From: Metopolophium dirhodum
Taxonomy: Eukaryota > Arthropoda > Insecta > Hemiptera > Aphididae
DNA: 64,000 bases
Reading direction: 5' to 3'
NCBI RefSeq assembly: GCF_019925205.1
Contig: NC_083566.1
Coordinates: 29,512,001 to 29,576,000 of the forward strand
The stretch's first letter is position 1; the number at the start of each line of letters is the position of its first letter. The position numbers and the translations under genes are program-made. Positions 35,082 through 48,470 of this stretch are shown here, in pieces. The notes beneath the pieces were generated by a model. That model searched no databases and was not told the DNA's origin. It saw only the letters and a program-made list of their open reading frames with translations.

Positions 35082-36253
35082 ATCGCTTCATTAGATCAAT
35101 TGGTATGATTGACCAGTCTAAAATCCTATGTCGCGTGTGTTAGACAAAAACAGAAAATCACGGTATCGAATCCCCTTAACTGTGATAAATCATTTAGATG
35201 TACACCAGGTACCAACGGTTTTGTGATTCCATTGGAAAATTATAATATTATTGCGTATTAATACCATGATTGATCGTACTATAGTAAATGTATAAAAACC
35301 ATACGTACGATATTGCAATGAGTATATTATAATAATAAATTAGCACTGGAAAATTTCAAAAATCACAAACATAAGTAGGAGGTGCCACTATTGTATACGA
35401 TGATTGATATTATGGTTTCTAAGCTCGTACACCGTTTAAGAAGTTTCAAATTAAATAAACGAATGAAGCGAATGTAACTACAACGAGATGCCGAAGCAGC
35501 GGCTGTCGCGCGAGGTTTGATGGTACATGACATATTATTTTATTATCTTATTCGCCGTGAAATAATAAAACTATATTGTTAAAATTTACACCGTGTTGCT
35601 GCGGTGTTGGCATATTATAATATTATTATGCTCGCGATTAATTGCGCACCGTATCGGAATTCCCGTGATCATAGCAACTGGGATAATAATATATAATATT
35701 ATATTGTAGAGTTGAAGTTTAGGCAATATGAAAATTTTCGTCAAGTGTGAATGGGCGTCATTAACGCACGCGCCAGTAGGTATTATATTATGTGCCGCCG
35801 CAGCACTTCAAAGCTTTCTGAGAGTTCGGGTGATAATAAAGTCTTAGTTGACGGCCCTCGGTGGGTGGATAATGTTTTGCGATTCACCGTGTATCATGCA
35901 CAAGGCGATTAAATTGATTTATGGAGACGCGCTTGTCTTTTTTCACATCACCTCGCGATTCGCTCGACTACGCCTATAGCAGCCATGTATAGGATCTCGA
36001 TTAAATCGGATCGAGCCGCAACCCACTCGTCGTATTCGAATGAGCTATTATAAGCCGCGACGATAATATTTTGCGATAAAATGCAGTTACGTTCGTGAAG
36101 TTGGCCTAAAGTACAATTCATATTTTTTGACAACGCGTTTTTAAGCAGTGATGAAAAAAAATAAAGATAAATAAATAGAAATGGAATTTAAATTTAAATT
36201 TAGCATTATTTGTTTTGTGCAGACTGCTTTTGTACTTATAGTTTTATATTATA
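35082..36253. other. Intron; CpG-richer patch at 35480-36130
   Basis: The patch has several GCCG/CGCG-rich stretches, unlike its flanks. No exon or promoter can be defined from sequence alone. Confidence 0.35.
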
Positions 36254-36851
36254 CTAGCTGATCCCGTGCACTTCGTTACCCGTTAAATGTACTTTGTTCA
36301 ATGCCTTATTTAATATTCGGTGTATGATGTTCTAGATTCATCTTAACTTTTCTGTTAATAATATTAATAAAAATTCTTATTCGTAGCAGTATATTATCAG
36401 GTAGGCAATCTATCTGCGGTAGATCGCGGACCCCGTGTTGTTTGTACGTAAGTGTATGATTTAACTCTAAAGTATCAAAGTTATACCAAGTTTGTCGTTT
36501 TTACTTAATTCCACCTATGGTGGATTAACCACCGTTACATATAATATCAAAACACAGCATACAAAAAAATTAAATGCATTGAATGAATACACTGATTTCA
36601 CGGCAACCAATAATTATTATTATAATAGCTTTAAAACCCATGGCAACCATTTATAAACAAAAATGTCCACCGTAAATCTCTAAATCCCCATTTCAGCACA
36701 TCTCCTGGTTGGACCTAGGGGGATGATTTGAGAATCCAAACCATCCGAGGCGTCACCCAAACGCATACAAAAAAATTCATTCAAATCGGTCCAACCGTTT
36801 AGGAGGAGTTCAGTCACAACACACGTACAGTAGAATTATATATATAAAGAT
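36254..36851 (+). mobile_element. CTAGCTGATCCCG-type dispersed insect repeat
   Basis: Starts ACTAGCTGATCCCGTGCACT then TCGTTACCCGTTAAA. Ends AAATCGGTCCAACCGTTTAG then GAGGAGTTCAGTCACAACAC and a (TA)n AAAGAT tail. This start and end pattern is a widespread non-autonomous repeat of arthropod genomes. I am unsure whether it is an RTE-mobilised SINE or a Helitron relative. No coding capacity. Confidence 0.7.
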
Positions 36852-37351
36852 AACTTATTATTTGATAATAATATAATAATAATAATAAATATTATAAAAA
36901 AATCGTATGATCTCAATACTTCGAAAGAATCAATTCAAATACATTTTTTTGAGTAATGTTAAATAGGTAAGTGATTATTATTATTATTGCTATAGTTATT
37001 ATCTATGACATACATAATTTTTTTTTCGCATGATAATATGGTTATTGGTTAATTACTCATAAATCATCGTTTTTGTATTTAGTTTTTTAGACTTTTTTTT
37101 TAAATTTTTAAATTTTTCTCTCTGTAAAAACCATCCGCGTACTTCAAGGAATATTATAAAAAAAAATTAGCGAAATCACAATATTTGCATTATAAATGTT
37201 TTTCTGTATAAATACAACACGACGCATTGTTCATCCTTCACAAGGCAGTACCCAAGAAAATGTGCCCGTTGCTCTTAAAATCAAACCATGGTTTTTAACA
37301 GCAATATCGTGTAGAAAGTTAAAAAATAGTAATAATAATACTTAACATTTC

Positions 37352-37370
37352 GGGGGGGGGGGGGGGGGGG
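37352..37370 (+). repeat. G19 homopolymer
   Basis: Nineteen consecutive G on the plus strand, flanked by TTTC and TGGCGTG. Could form a G-quadruplex and is likely length-variable. Confidence 0.95.
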
Positions 37371-37839
37371 TGGCGTGTGCGTAAGAATATCAAACTCACT
37401 ATATAATCTCCGATTTGTTATAGAGGCCGTCGAGGCGATCCATGAAACATAATATACACTACATACTCAGTACATAGTATACATAATTGAATTGTGATTC
37501 ACCAAGTATGTTCACCCCCATTTTGCTCGTTAATAATAGATTTAATCAAATTATGATTTTCAAATCTTTTAAATATACTTCGTTAGATTTATGATAATGG
37601 GTTAGGTAAATATAGAACGTATCATGTTTTTAAATGTTTAGTAATATTAATATTAATCCAATAAAATGTTATGATTTTAAAAAATGATTCAACCAAGTAT
37701 ATAAATACTCGATTCAATATTACATCTATTTTATATTTTCTTAAACCAAACTATTGCCTTGAGTACCTATATGTATTAAAATCTAATTTTAGATACAATT
37801 TTATAATTGTATCTAATTTAATAACTCAACAAATACCTG

Positions 37840-37961
37840 TTTTTGATTTAGATACATTGACATTTTTCGAAAAAATCGTCTACCTAATTAAAAATTTACA
37901 GTAAATAAGGATGGTTCTCATTTGAAAATAATTAGTTTTTATCGTCACGATAAAAACTAAT
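37840..37961 (+). repeat. Fragment of the 38902 element family plus 14-bp hairpin
   Basis: GATTTAGATACATTGACATT through ATGGTTCTCATTTGAAAA resembles the inner right arm of the element at 38902-40111 (39379-39450). It is followed by a perfect hairpin, ATTAGTTTTTATCG, TCA loop, and its complement (37931-37961). Confidence 0.6.
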
Positions 37962-38899
37962 AGATCAACTGTAAAGTGTTGACGAAATTTTCAAAGTAGG
38001 TGCTGTGGTTCAGTAGCTGTATAATGTATAATAGGTACAACATTTAGGCGTATATTGGATTTCACTGAAATTATAATTATAATCATATTTTTTCTATGAC
38101 CACAGTACATAGAACACGTCATCGACAATATGGATTCTGAGTATATAATTATGCTGGTTTATAATAATAATAGTCTGATTCTATATATTACATAAATACA
38201 TAATATGGGCGTAACCCGTTACCACAGAAATTATACCATACTCCGTTATCCACCGAATAATGACAAACGATTCCAGTTTTCGATAAACCGACTAAGCTCC
38301 AACCACGGATCAAATTCATAATATTCGCACGTCTGAAACTCATCATCTCGATTCTGCCAATCCAAAACACCCATATACTGGGAGTGGAAAACAACGAAAA
38401 CCATATACCTAACTTATTATACACCACATTTTGAGTCTTCAGTAAGTGTTATTAATTTAATTAGATTTATACAATAAGTAGGCAATTTAGTTCTAATAAA
38501 GTTAAACCTCTAAATGAAGAGTTGTTATAATGTTACGTAGAAGGTAGTAGATTAAATAATATACATTTTTCATATAATGATTATTGCGATATTCGACATC
38601 ATTGTTATAGGAAGTCATTGCAAAAAATAGAAGTATGTAATTATAGAAGTATCTGTAAATACTGAATAATCCAAATTAAACTGACTTTTTAAAGTTTCAT
38701 ATTACTTTAGTTTATATTTCCAGCATTACGACGATAATAATATATTATTATAATATCTACGCTATATACTAGGAAAAAATGTTATTTTGTTTTAAAAGTT
38801 TAAAAATGAATATTAAGTATTAAGACTGTGGAAATTATTTGAGAGAACGATCAAACGCGAGTTTATTATGCTTCTGTGCACAGAGACGATTTTCTAGAA
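37962..38899. other. Intron, nothing recognised
   Basis: A 79-codon minus-strand frame at 38188-38427 is a little less AT-rich but has no domain I recognise. Confidence 0.45.
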
Positions 38900-38901
38900 T
38901 A

Positions 38902-40111
38902 CAGGGTGATTTTTTAAGCATATGCTTACCCTATATATATATGCCTAAATTATAAATATCTTCAAATTATATTTGAAATATTCTATTTAAATTATAAATA
39001 TACATGGAGACCGTATTTTCGAATACTTGAGATTATTTGTACCACTTAAAGATTATCCTGTGACAATACAAACTCCTGTTTTTCAAATAAGAACCCTTTT
39101 TTTCACTTTTAATTATGCAGTAGATATTTTTTTTGAGAATTTTGATGTATCCAAATCAAAGTTTGAACGGGGTTAGTAGATTTGGGGGTTTAGATGATTT
39201 GAAAATTTTGGTAAACATTATTGATTATCAATATAAATAATTTGTAAAAATGATCCAAGTGTAATGTATACTACATTTAATATTACATATAGCTTATATT
39301 TTTGTAAAACCATATTTAAGGATTATTATCCTTAGTACAAACATTTTGATAACTTAGAAACTACTTATTTGAATTTTGATTTAGATACATCAACATTTTC
39401 CAAAAAAAATATCTGCTGAATAATTTAAAGTGAAAAAGAGGGGTTCTTTTTTGAAAAAACAGGAGTTTGTATTCTTTGCTCCCGGGTAAAAAGGGCTTAA
39501 GTCAATTTTTCACAAAAAATTTTTTTTCCGCAAATGTAAAGCTTAATTTTTGCCGAATTTTTTGGTACATTTGGTATAAGCTAGAGACGAATATTACTCA
39601 TATCATTGAAGAAATAAATAGGGCATATCTAAACATAACCGTTTCTACGTCTGGTAGAAAAGGCGTAGGTATGATGACTTATGCCTGGACAAAAAGACAT
39701 AAGTCAAAATAAGTGAAATCAAAAGAGCATAACTACAGTTATCTCGTTAAATATTCATAGTAACAAGAATTTTAATGGTTACATGCATTAAGAATGTAAT
39801 ATATATAATATAAAAATACCCTAAATATGTATGGATATAATGCACTTACAAGTAGGAATTTTCAAACTTTGATACTGCTGTCGCAAAAAGTTGGTAAAAT
39901 GTACTTAAGCCCTTTTTACCCGAGAACAAAGTATTATTATTTGAAAAATAAATGTTTGTATCGCCACAGGACACTCTTTAAGTAGCACAAAGAATATCAT
40001 GAATTTGAAAATATTGTCTTTAGGTATATTTAAAAAATCTAAAGATCATAATTTGAATAAATTTAATATTAAGGAAAAAATTGTCGTGAGCATGTTTAAA
40101 AAATCACCCTG
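38902..40111. mobile_element. Mariner-like foldback element with a MITE nested inside
   Basis: Ends CAGGGTGATTTTTTAA(G/A)CAT in inverted orientation, flanked by TA (38900-38901 and 40112-40113), as Tc1/mariner elements are. Long diverged arms face each other (TACAAACTCCTGTTTTTCAA near 39073 against its complement near 39470). The right arm is interrupted by the element at 39474-39931. Without it the element is about 750 bp. No transposase. Confidence 0.8.
39474..39931. mobile_element. 458-bp nested MITE, GGGCTTAAGT ends
   Basis: Left CTTTGCTCCCGGGTAAAAAG then GGCTTAAGT. Right, inverted, CTTTGTTCTCGGGTAAAAAG then GGCTTAAGT. TATT flanks both sides (39470-39473, 39932-39935). Internal CATAAGTC motifs recall the TAAGCGAC motifs at 16054-16308. 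An 81-codon open frame from 39467 begins just before and runs into the element, with no known domain. Confidence 0.85.
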
Positions 40112-40113
40112 TA

Positions 40114-41763
40114 TAATGTATACATGTATACTATACATATAGGTATATATAAAAAAAAATAAGGGTGGCTGACCTCATATAGTTGAGAGCGAAGGGCGAC
40201 GAGGGAGAGGAATTGCCCGTAGCATCATTTTTTCCACTACCTTATTCGTTTAGGTACAAGACAATCTCGGATTATGGTAAAGGAGGAGATTTACCATTTA
40301 CCCAATACACCGCTGTATATAAATTTATAATAAATTACACCTAAACACGCATTTATAATGAGTGTCATTCAATTTGTGTTTCAACTTACATAAAAAATGT
40401 TCCGTGGCGTACAAACAAAGTGCTTTGGATAGGTACCTATATTTATTTATTCATTTTCGCATTACTGCAGTTGTCCCGCTACAGATTTTCCGTTAACAAA
40501 CTACAGAAACCGTACTTCAAATATAAATTATACGAGGTCGTTATATGGTGGTGCAACAACAAATATGGGGGAAACTAATGAACGTTTAAAATTCAAAGTA
40601 GGTACAATACAGAATAAAAGTATAGTTAAACCGTTAACGCAAAATATCTATAATTGAGATTTGACAAAATACTATAAATAAATCAATGATTACATAAAAC
40701 CTAGCTAGTTTTTTTTATTAGTTATTAGATAGTATATATATATTACTACAAATATTACAGTAAGATATGTTTTATTGATTTAACTTATAAAACAATGTAT
40801 ATAAATAAAAATATAAAAATAATGCTTTTAAAAAGATAGTTTAATTGTTATTGTAATTGTTCAATGTTCGATAGTTTTAACAGAAAATAATCATTCGATA
40901 CTCAATAAATTAAAGTTGATACTTTTTAGTTCTTTTAAAGTCAGGTAATTAATTTTAAGTGAAACAAAAACTTAAAAACAACCTAATTTGATATAATATA
41001 TAAAAAAAGTTTTCACTTAATGAATTGAGGTGAAAGGAAAGTTTAACTTTCATGAAAGACATTAAACCTCATATAATATTTAAAATAAAATAATAAATTA
41101 TAGAAATCCATTTAACTTTGATAAGACTATTAATAAAGCATAATGAGCACTTCAAGTTTTATAGTCGAGTTTTGAAGTATAAAAAGGTTTACGTATAGTT
41201 TTGTAATTGAAATAAATAAATAAATAAGTATAGGTGCCTGCTACGAGTTTTCACTATTTTAACCTGGAAATATATTCAACGTCAGAATGAGTCTTTCGAC
41301 GAGTTGATAACATTTTGCGACTTTACGTAAATTTGATTCAATCTTTTACTTTTGATCCACCTATACATATTACTGTTTTATCGTGTTTTTAATTCGATAT
41401 CGGTAACGCAAAATAGCAAGAGGGGACTTAAATAGCTAGAGCTTTACTACAAGGTTGGTCGTGTTTTCATAACTCAAGTATGGGTATGGTAATTGGTAAA
41501 TTATTTTAAATCAATCCTTACGTCTTTCTCGATTGTCAAAATTCAAAGATATTCAATATAGGTCGTAGTACCCTTGCTTCACGATTTTAGATGTATGACA
41601 TTGTGTTTGAAAACCGATGATGAAAGAAGCAGAATATTATGGATAACGAAATGAAGTAGGTAAATTATAAACTATAATAATGAAAATAAATAAAATGTTT
41701 CGAATTCAACTATAAAACAATGTTATTGTGGAAGTCTATACACAATACATTTATATTGCTATT
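40114..41763. other. Intron, nothing recognised
   Basis: AT-rich, no ends or domains seen. Confidence 0.55.
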
Positions 41764-42587
41764 TAGGCGGACGCCTAGGCGCGTCAGAGCCATAGAGTAA
41801 TACTGTTTAACACTAGGCAAAAATTAAAAAAATACGCCCCTTCCTTATCTAAACAAATTGAACATTATATTATATTTTGATATCTTAAAATGAATCAAAT
41901 AAACTCAACTAACTGAATTTTTAAAATGTTCTAATATAATATTAAATAATATATGTATTTAAATAATAAATAAAATATATATTTAAATAGTCTAAATAAT
42001 ATTTTTAATTTAGCTTTTTATATTATGAGTTAGGACTATATAAATTTTTATAATCACTATAAATAAAACATTAATTGTTTTTGCCATTTTAATTATTATT
42101 TAATACAAATTAAATAAATATTCAAATTAATTTCCGTTGATTTAATATTAGTGAAGTTGTCAATGGTATCATCATAATTTAATTTATTTTAAATTTCCGT
42201 TTCAATTGAATAAAGTATGTTCATACTAGATAATCTTACTTAGCTCATTATAAATCTTATTAAAGTAATCTTTTAATTAATTTAAGTTAGCTGAAACTTC
42301 TTTCATATGTCTATTGTAATTCTGTACGCACTGAGGCAAAAATCCTAATAGAAATTTCAATGTTCTGATAAGATTATCGAAGTTTATAATCATGAATCAT
42401 TCGTAGTAAATTCAAAAACGAAGTTGATTCAATACTTGTAAAATATACTGATAATGCTTCATGTTTAAAATATATTATCTTCTCAACAATTTCATCTTTA
42501 TTATATTTTATGCTTAAGTCGGCAGTTGATTATTTCAAGTTGCAACGCACTTTCATTTTAGTAAACGGAGATAAATCCGAAATCATT
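41764..42587 (-). pseudogene. Decayed hAT transposase of the ZMYM/DUF4371 type
   Basis: Minus strand. In pieces interrupted by stops it reads ADLSIKYNKDEIVEKIIYF, SFLNLLRMIHDYKL, TYERSFS-LKLIKRLL (stop in the middle) and DTIDNFTNIKSTEIN. Order and content match the C-terminal half of hAT transposases with the ERSFSKLKLIK signature and a final DD.I..FA..K.R..N motif. The last homologous codons are near 42121. A GC-richer stretch at 41764-41840 (GCGCCTAGGCG) is probably its 3' non-coding end. At least four in-frame stops: a dead copy. Confidence 0.75.
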
Positions 42588-43133
42588 TAAGATATCTATA
42601 CTACGGTTATCTAGAGTAGATAACTGTGGCCTATACAAATATATTGATTTAGATATTATATTTGATTAATTAAATAATTAATTACCCACTAAATTTTAAA
42701 GACGTGTTTACTAAACTATAGTTAATAACAACGTGTTAAACAATATGGTACGTACCTGCAGCTAATAATAACAATATAAAAAATATCTAATTAGGTAATA
42801 GTTTATTTAATAGGAACACTTGTAAATTATACGAACTATACGAGTCAAGTGCCTAGCTCGCCTCACCGTATTGAGCAGCTCTGTCAGACTATCAATACTG
42901 ACAATAATATAGTGATGATCGCGGGAAACTGTGAAATCGGCGTCGGATTGAAAAGAAAAATAATAAAAACCCAGAGACGAACTTTTATTGCATTTAAAAT
43001 GCAATTAATTACTCGCCGTACCAATTATAACAGCGGCGCTATTATACTATCGTGGTGGCCACTATTCAGTTATCTATAGGTTCTGACGCATCGCATAGTA
43101 TTATAACATAACATATTATTACCCTGGTACAAT
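42588..43133. other. Intron, nothing recognised
   Basis: AT-rich apart from a slightly GC-richer stretch at 42845-43080 without recognisable coding content. Confidence 0.5.
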
Positions 43134-43148
43134 TATACGTATTATTAT

Positions 43149-43272
43149 TATTATTATTTTTATTTTTTTTTTTATTAGATTTTAAGGCTTTGATGACTGA
43201 GGTCATTAGCCTGTAAGGTTGGTAGGGTTGGTGCAGTAGGGTTGGGACTGTTGGTACGGTCGGTTAGGAACA
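43149..43272 (-). mobile_element. 5'-truncated SINE with 15-bp target duplication
   Basis: Minus-strand fragment carrying only the SINE-2 type tail (GGCTAATGACCTCAGTCATC, then AAAGCC and an A-rich tail). No tRNA head is present. A perfect 15-bp direct repeat TATACGTATTATTAT at 43134-43148 and 43273-43287 brackets it, so this is a complete but 5'-truncated insertion rather than a broken old copy. Confidence 0.8.
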
Positions 43273-43287
43273 TATACGTATTATTAT

Positions 43288-46200
43288 AACTATGTAAAAT
43301 GTAATATGTGACGCGCGAAAAAAAGCCCAATCCAACTAGTTGCGCCAATGCACTTTAAAACGATACACGTATGTACAGGCAGACGATATAATACCTACGC
43401 TTTTAGCCAGGATAATCATATGTATTATGCACGTATGTGAGTGGTGTGTATATATACGATGGGCACGCTTATTCAAATCGGATTACACAAGAATACCGGA
43501 TCTACGCAGTTTTTAAAAAAAAAATCTATTTTCAGTGTGTGTGTCCCCGGTAAGCTCGACGACGTCCTCTCCGGATGCATATAATATTATTATGTATTGT
43601 AACGTCATCTGCTTATTACGTTACCGCCGCCCAGTAAGATACTGTATAATATAATATGCATATTTTATTCAACAACCGAATATACAGCGCAGGTCTGAAA
43701 TACAATAAACGTATATATGGGCTGGCAATATACGTTGTCATCAAAGTATAGGTAGGTACTTTTAAAAAAACGCCTAAGGTTATACATTATTTCTCATATT
43801 ATTATGTATTGTACACGCCATATAAAATATAAATTATAAGACCAGATTTAGTATTACACAGTAGGTAACGCACCCTTCCTCATTCCTTGGTAACCATAGT
43901 ATTATCTACTGGTAGTGCCTACTACCCAACTGCGATAAACACAGCTCGCGGATATCATGTCATTGAGTAATTTTATGTTATAAGTCCGACGGTTTTTAGT
44001 AACACACGGTTTTGAAACTCTTTTGTCACTTCGATATTTAGTACTTACGAATGTTTTTTTCATAAAATAGAATTCACCACCGAAGGAAAGTTAAATCGTA
44101 TACTTTAGTTGAATTATTTTACTAACTATTAAAAGATTATATACTACACCAAAATGAAAACCAACAGCTACACCTAGTTCATGATTAAAATTCTGTGGAG
44201 AAGATTTTAAACGTGACTAAGTTGCACTATTCGAAAATAAACACCGCTCAATATTGTACGACTTTTCAGTTTTTGAATATTAGGCATGACTTTCATTTTA
44301 ACTCATTTTAAGCTCTATTTCTAATTTCTATAGATTTTTACAGTCAGTATTGTAATAGTATATGCATATGCAGTTTTTTTCGATATTTATAATTTTAAAA
44401 ACTGTCATTAGTTTATAATAAGTAAAATGCATGGTTAGTAATTACTAAATATTAATAGATGGTGTATAGTACACGGGTATAGAAATTGCCCATTGAACAT
44501 TGATAATACAGCACAAAATAGTTAGTTTTTATTTCTGTTTTAATTTGTGTGATATTTTAGATATCTGACACCAACGTCGCTTCGATCACATCGGGTGGTA
44601 AACAGGTATAGGTACCTATTTTTAGAGTAGTATAAAAATATATTTAATTTGTGAAATGTTGTAATAACGTTGGTCATTAGTAATTATACACAAAATAGCG
44701 TATTATAAAATGAGTATATAATTGGTATATATGTAAATATGTAATAAATAATTTAAATTTAAAAACTATTTAAAATGTTTGATATTTTGAGTAGGTGTAC
44801 AAAAATCAATTTAGGTAACATGACATTTATAAACTAAACGATAGCTTAATTTTAAAACTAATTTTGAATCATATTGTACTAAAAAATGGGTAAACTTCAA
44901 AAGTAAAGTCAAAATGTACTTGAAAATGTATTTTATGATTAATTCAAATTGCAAGGTATATTGATTTCAGACTATCGAATATTTGTTCAAAAATAATACC
45001 AAACCACGTTAAGTAATCAAAAAAGATTCTGTTGAATAAGAATCACATCAGAAATTGTTCAGAATCAACCGAATGGGGATTTAATTGTATGTTATTTTAG
45101 TATCCTTTACCCGGGCGCTTATACATTTACTCGAATTCGGCTTAAGTGCGACACTCCAGCTTTTCATACAAATCCTGTTCAGACTTGACATATTATTTCG
45201 ACGCAATTATTATATGTGACCGACTCGCCTGCAGATTACAGTCTAGAGTCCAGACATAGACACGCACGCACTCGAGGGCTGAGAGCTAATATTATATATA
45301 TGTATTATATTATTATATCAGATCCAATCGGATAACTCAGCTTTAATCCTACGCATATGATCGTTACGTCTTCTTTATTTTATCCAACCAGTAATTACGC
45401 TAAGGAAACATGCTCTGCAGGCTATCCCGTTTTATAATGTGTCTTTTCAGCGACTTATGAGCGGGCAATCAACGTATAAGATAGAATGACGAAATCTTCT
45501 AACAATCTTCTAAGCCATAAAAACGTTTCGGAAACTAAAACACTTGAGGTTCAAACGAAAACGATTACAACTCCGAGTGAAAATATAATTAACGATACAA
45601 AATAAACGAAACCAACCCTTTTGTTTTCGAGATTTAGTACATGCGCGAGGTATGCATAAGATATTCAAAATTGTAATGCATCCGCATTGGTCCAAATCAA
45701 AATGTATTCGTCACAGAATATGAAATATTAATGTAATTTTTATTTCAGACGATAACCTGCCACTGAATAGCTTAAGTTTAAATTGATTGAATGCCTAGTG
45801 AAATGTAGGTAACTACACTTTAATCGCTGTTATGAATAATTTTGATACAGCACGATTATATTTTATAATGAAGCATAATATCATATGTTATTAATATAAT
45901 GCGTGTGGGGTGGACACTTTTAGATAAGATTAATACTAAAGATAATTATTATAAATATGATAATTTATCATCACATGACCACGGGATGATATACGTTTTA
46001 ATAGGTGCACGAGTTATGTATATATTATTTTAGATGTGTAAAAAAAAACGAATTTATATAATTTAATCGTATTTATGACCATTATATTTCATGATGAATA
46101 CTTCACTGGGATGTAGTAAAAATAAAAATCCTTTAACAAGGATTGTATATATATATTATGTATTTTTTGTTAAAGTCATTAATTAAAATCATTTTATAAC

Positions 46201-47172
46201 ATTTGCGTTTGGGGCGTGTAATATTATATTATATAGGTACAAGTACTACAACTATGTTCAAAGCTATAACCGCGTGATTAACACAAACACAACGACGATA
46301 TCGACGGGGGATTATTATAAATGAATATTATAAAAATGTAGGATACCACATGTAACATAAATGAGATGATCACTTTCATGATTACATCCATGAATTATCA
46401 TTATTTATTGATACAATTTAATGCTATTTCATAGTAATTAAAATCTTTATTTTCGAAAACATCACTCCACTCCTTAAGGGTAGACGAAGGGGAATACCTT
46501 TGAAATAATTATTCTATAATACAACGAATAAACGTTATATTAATATGTACCTATAATTTATTAGTTTTCGAAAAAAAATTCTCATAAATCGAACTCTTGT
46601 CGATCTCGGCAAAGACGATACGATACAATATGTATTATTCAAAGAAGAAAAACGTTGTGTGTTTATATTTACGTGTAAGGTAGATTTAATCATTGTGCCA
46701 AATATTATAGGTCAAATAAACAACTGTTTTATATTCTTTTTTTCTGTTTGCATTTAGGATATTGGGATATTATAGACTACACGTATTTTAGTGTACAATT
46801 ATAATAATATGTTCTAATAAATTTTACATTGTACATTATTAATTTACAAAAATATTTAGCTTAACTTAAACATAAGCTGCGCAATTAAAACTTATTCAGA
46901 CTTTTTGTTTTTTGGTAAAAATTAATGAATAAGTTATGACTTATGAACCACCTACCTATTGTTGTGTTTCAGAGAAAAAGAATCTTTTATGAGCCAATAT
47001 TAATATCGAATACTACGATGTCATTATATTGTATTTTATGACTTATTGTCTTATTGTATAATATGTCGTTTATTATTGTATTTTATATTATTGATATTAT
47101 TTAGTCAACAATGTATATTTTACTATCTATATTATGAAACATTGTACAGGTTATGCTATATTATATATTTTA
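43288..47172. other. Intron; CpG-richer patches only
   Basis: Patches at 43320-43680 and 45100-45330 are GC-richer. The first has a TATTTTCAG acceptor-like and a CCCCG|gtaagc donor-like site only 14 nt apart. Otherwise AT-rich and featureless. Confidence 0.4.
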
Positions 47173-47653
47173 AGCGGAGCGAGGAAGCTAGTGGTTTTAC
47201 AATGGTGTTTATTATTTTTTTTTTAAATATATATCCTGTATACAAAATGTCTACCAGAAGGAGTTCTTCGATTTCAAGATATAGTACCTTATCTTTTAGC
47301 AAATTGAATCAAGATGGTACTTTAAAGAGGTCATTTTTCGACTTCGATAGTTATTTAATGCCACGGAAAAAACTACTGACAAATTACAAATTACCGCTTA
47401 AAATGAGATTTTAATTTCTAACGCTTTATTTATGACCGTAGCAACGAATAAAAAAATTGTAATATTATAATATTAATTTAACTTAAAGGCTATAATAAAT
47501 AATAAAAATTTAATAAATCTAGACTGATAAACCGTCTCCGCTCAGAATCGTTTTTCTTATACAATGATATTATATCATTGAATTCATGTTTAATACAATC
47601 CATTATACATTGACTTACTTGTAACCTATTGTACAGCAGAGCGACATCCACTT
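47173..47653 (+). mobile_element. GATTCTGAGCGG family, shortened copy (copy 4)
   Basis: Left end AGCGGAGCGAGGAAGC, right inverted end CCGCTCAGAATCG at 47538-47550, hairpin CAATGATATTATATCATTG at 47562-47580, then the tail to GCGACATCCACTTA. About 480 bp, shorter inside than copies 5 and 6. A frame running through its left half is open (TRRSSSISRYSTLSFSKLNQ) but I recognise no domain. Confidence 0.8.
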
Positions 47654-48374
47654 ACTTGGTTTTTTTATACACTTTTACTATCATTATTTTTATAACAGTA
47701 AACAAGAAATTAACAGCTTCTCATACGTCTACCAAAATCGTGTTTGTCGATAACTGAGAAGAAAATGAATTTCGTCTTATCCCAAGTCCGTTTTAATTAG
47801 AGAAACAAAAACACAGGTACCAACACTAGCTAATTAAATTGTATTTATCTTCATAGAAAATTTATAATCAAAATCAAATTAATTCGATACCAAAAAACCA
47901 AATTATAACACTATTATTATTATAATTAAAATAAAATCAAATATATATATTAAAACAGTACTGTAAAATGTGTTGTTTGTGACAAACCAACATTATTCGA
48001 TGTTTTAGCCATACAATTTTAACCTATATTTCAAAGGTGCGTGATCACAACACGAAAACAGCTTATGTACGAAACAACTAGCCTATTTCGAGTCCGTATT
48101 TCGTCTATAAGCAAACGCATCGGAGAATCTACTGAAGTCTGGTGCTTACAATATAGTTGTACATAAAATTCGGAAGTAAAACAATATTATTATGACATCA
48201 TTTTATGACCGACTATAATTTTCTGCTTATGAAAACCAATATTTTAATATTACAATACTGCGCGTGCATCACTCGTTTGTGTAATAGGTATTATGATGTT
48301 CTACAAGGTACCCATTCCACTAACAATATTTATTCTTAAATCGTTACCAAATGGAAATTATTCCATTCTTTTAA
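47654..48374. other. Intron, nothing recognised
   Basis: AT-rich with no element ends seen. Confidence 0.55.
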
Positions 48375-48470
48375 TATTGTCTGCTTAAAAATCTACAGTA
48401 AAAAAATGGTGGTTCTCAATTTTAAAAACAAGTAGTTTGTACCGTCACAGGACATTTTTTAATTGGCATA
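48375..48470. repeat. Fragment of the 38902 element family
   Basis: CTGCTTAAAAATCTACAGTA, GGTTCTCAATTTTAAAAACA and GTTTGTACCGTCACAGGACA parallel the right arm of the 38902-40111 element. The inverted partner and ends are missing. Confidence 0.6.

Noticed and set aside
43530..43560. A 14-nt plus-strand microexon between TATTTTCAG and gtaagc
   Set aside because: No partner exons and the intron strand of the known gene is opposite.
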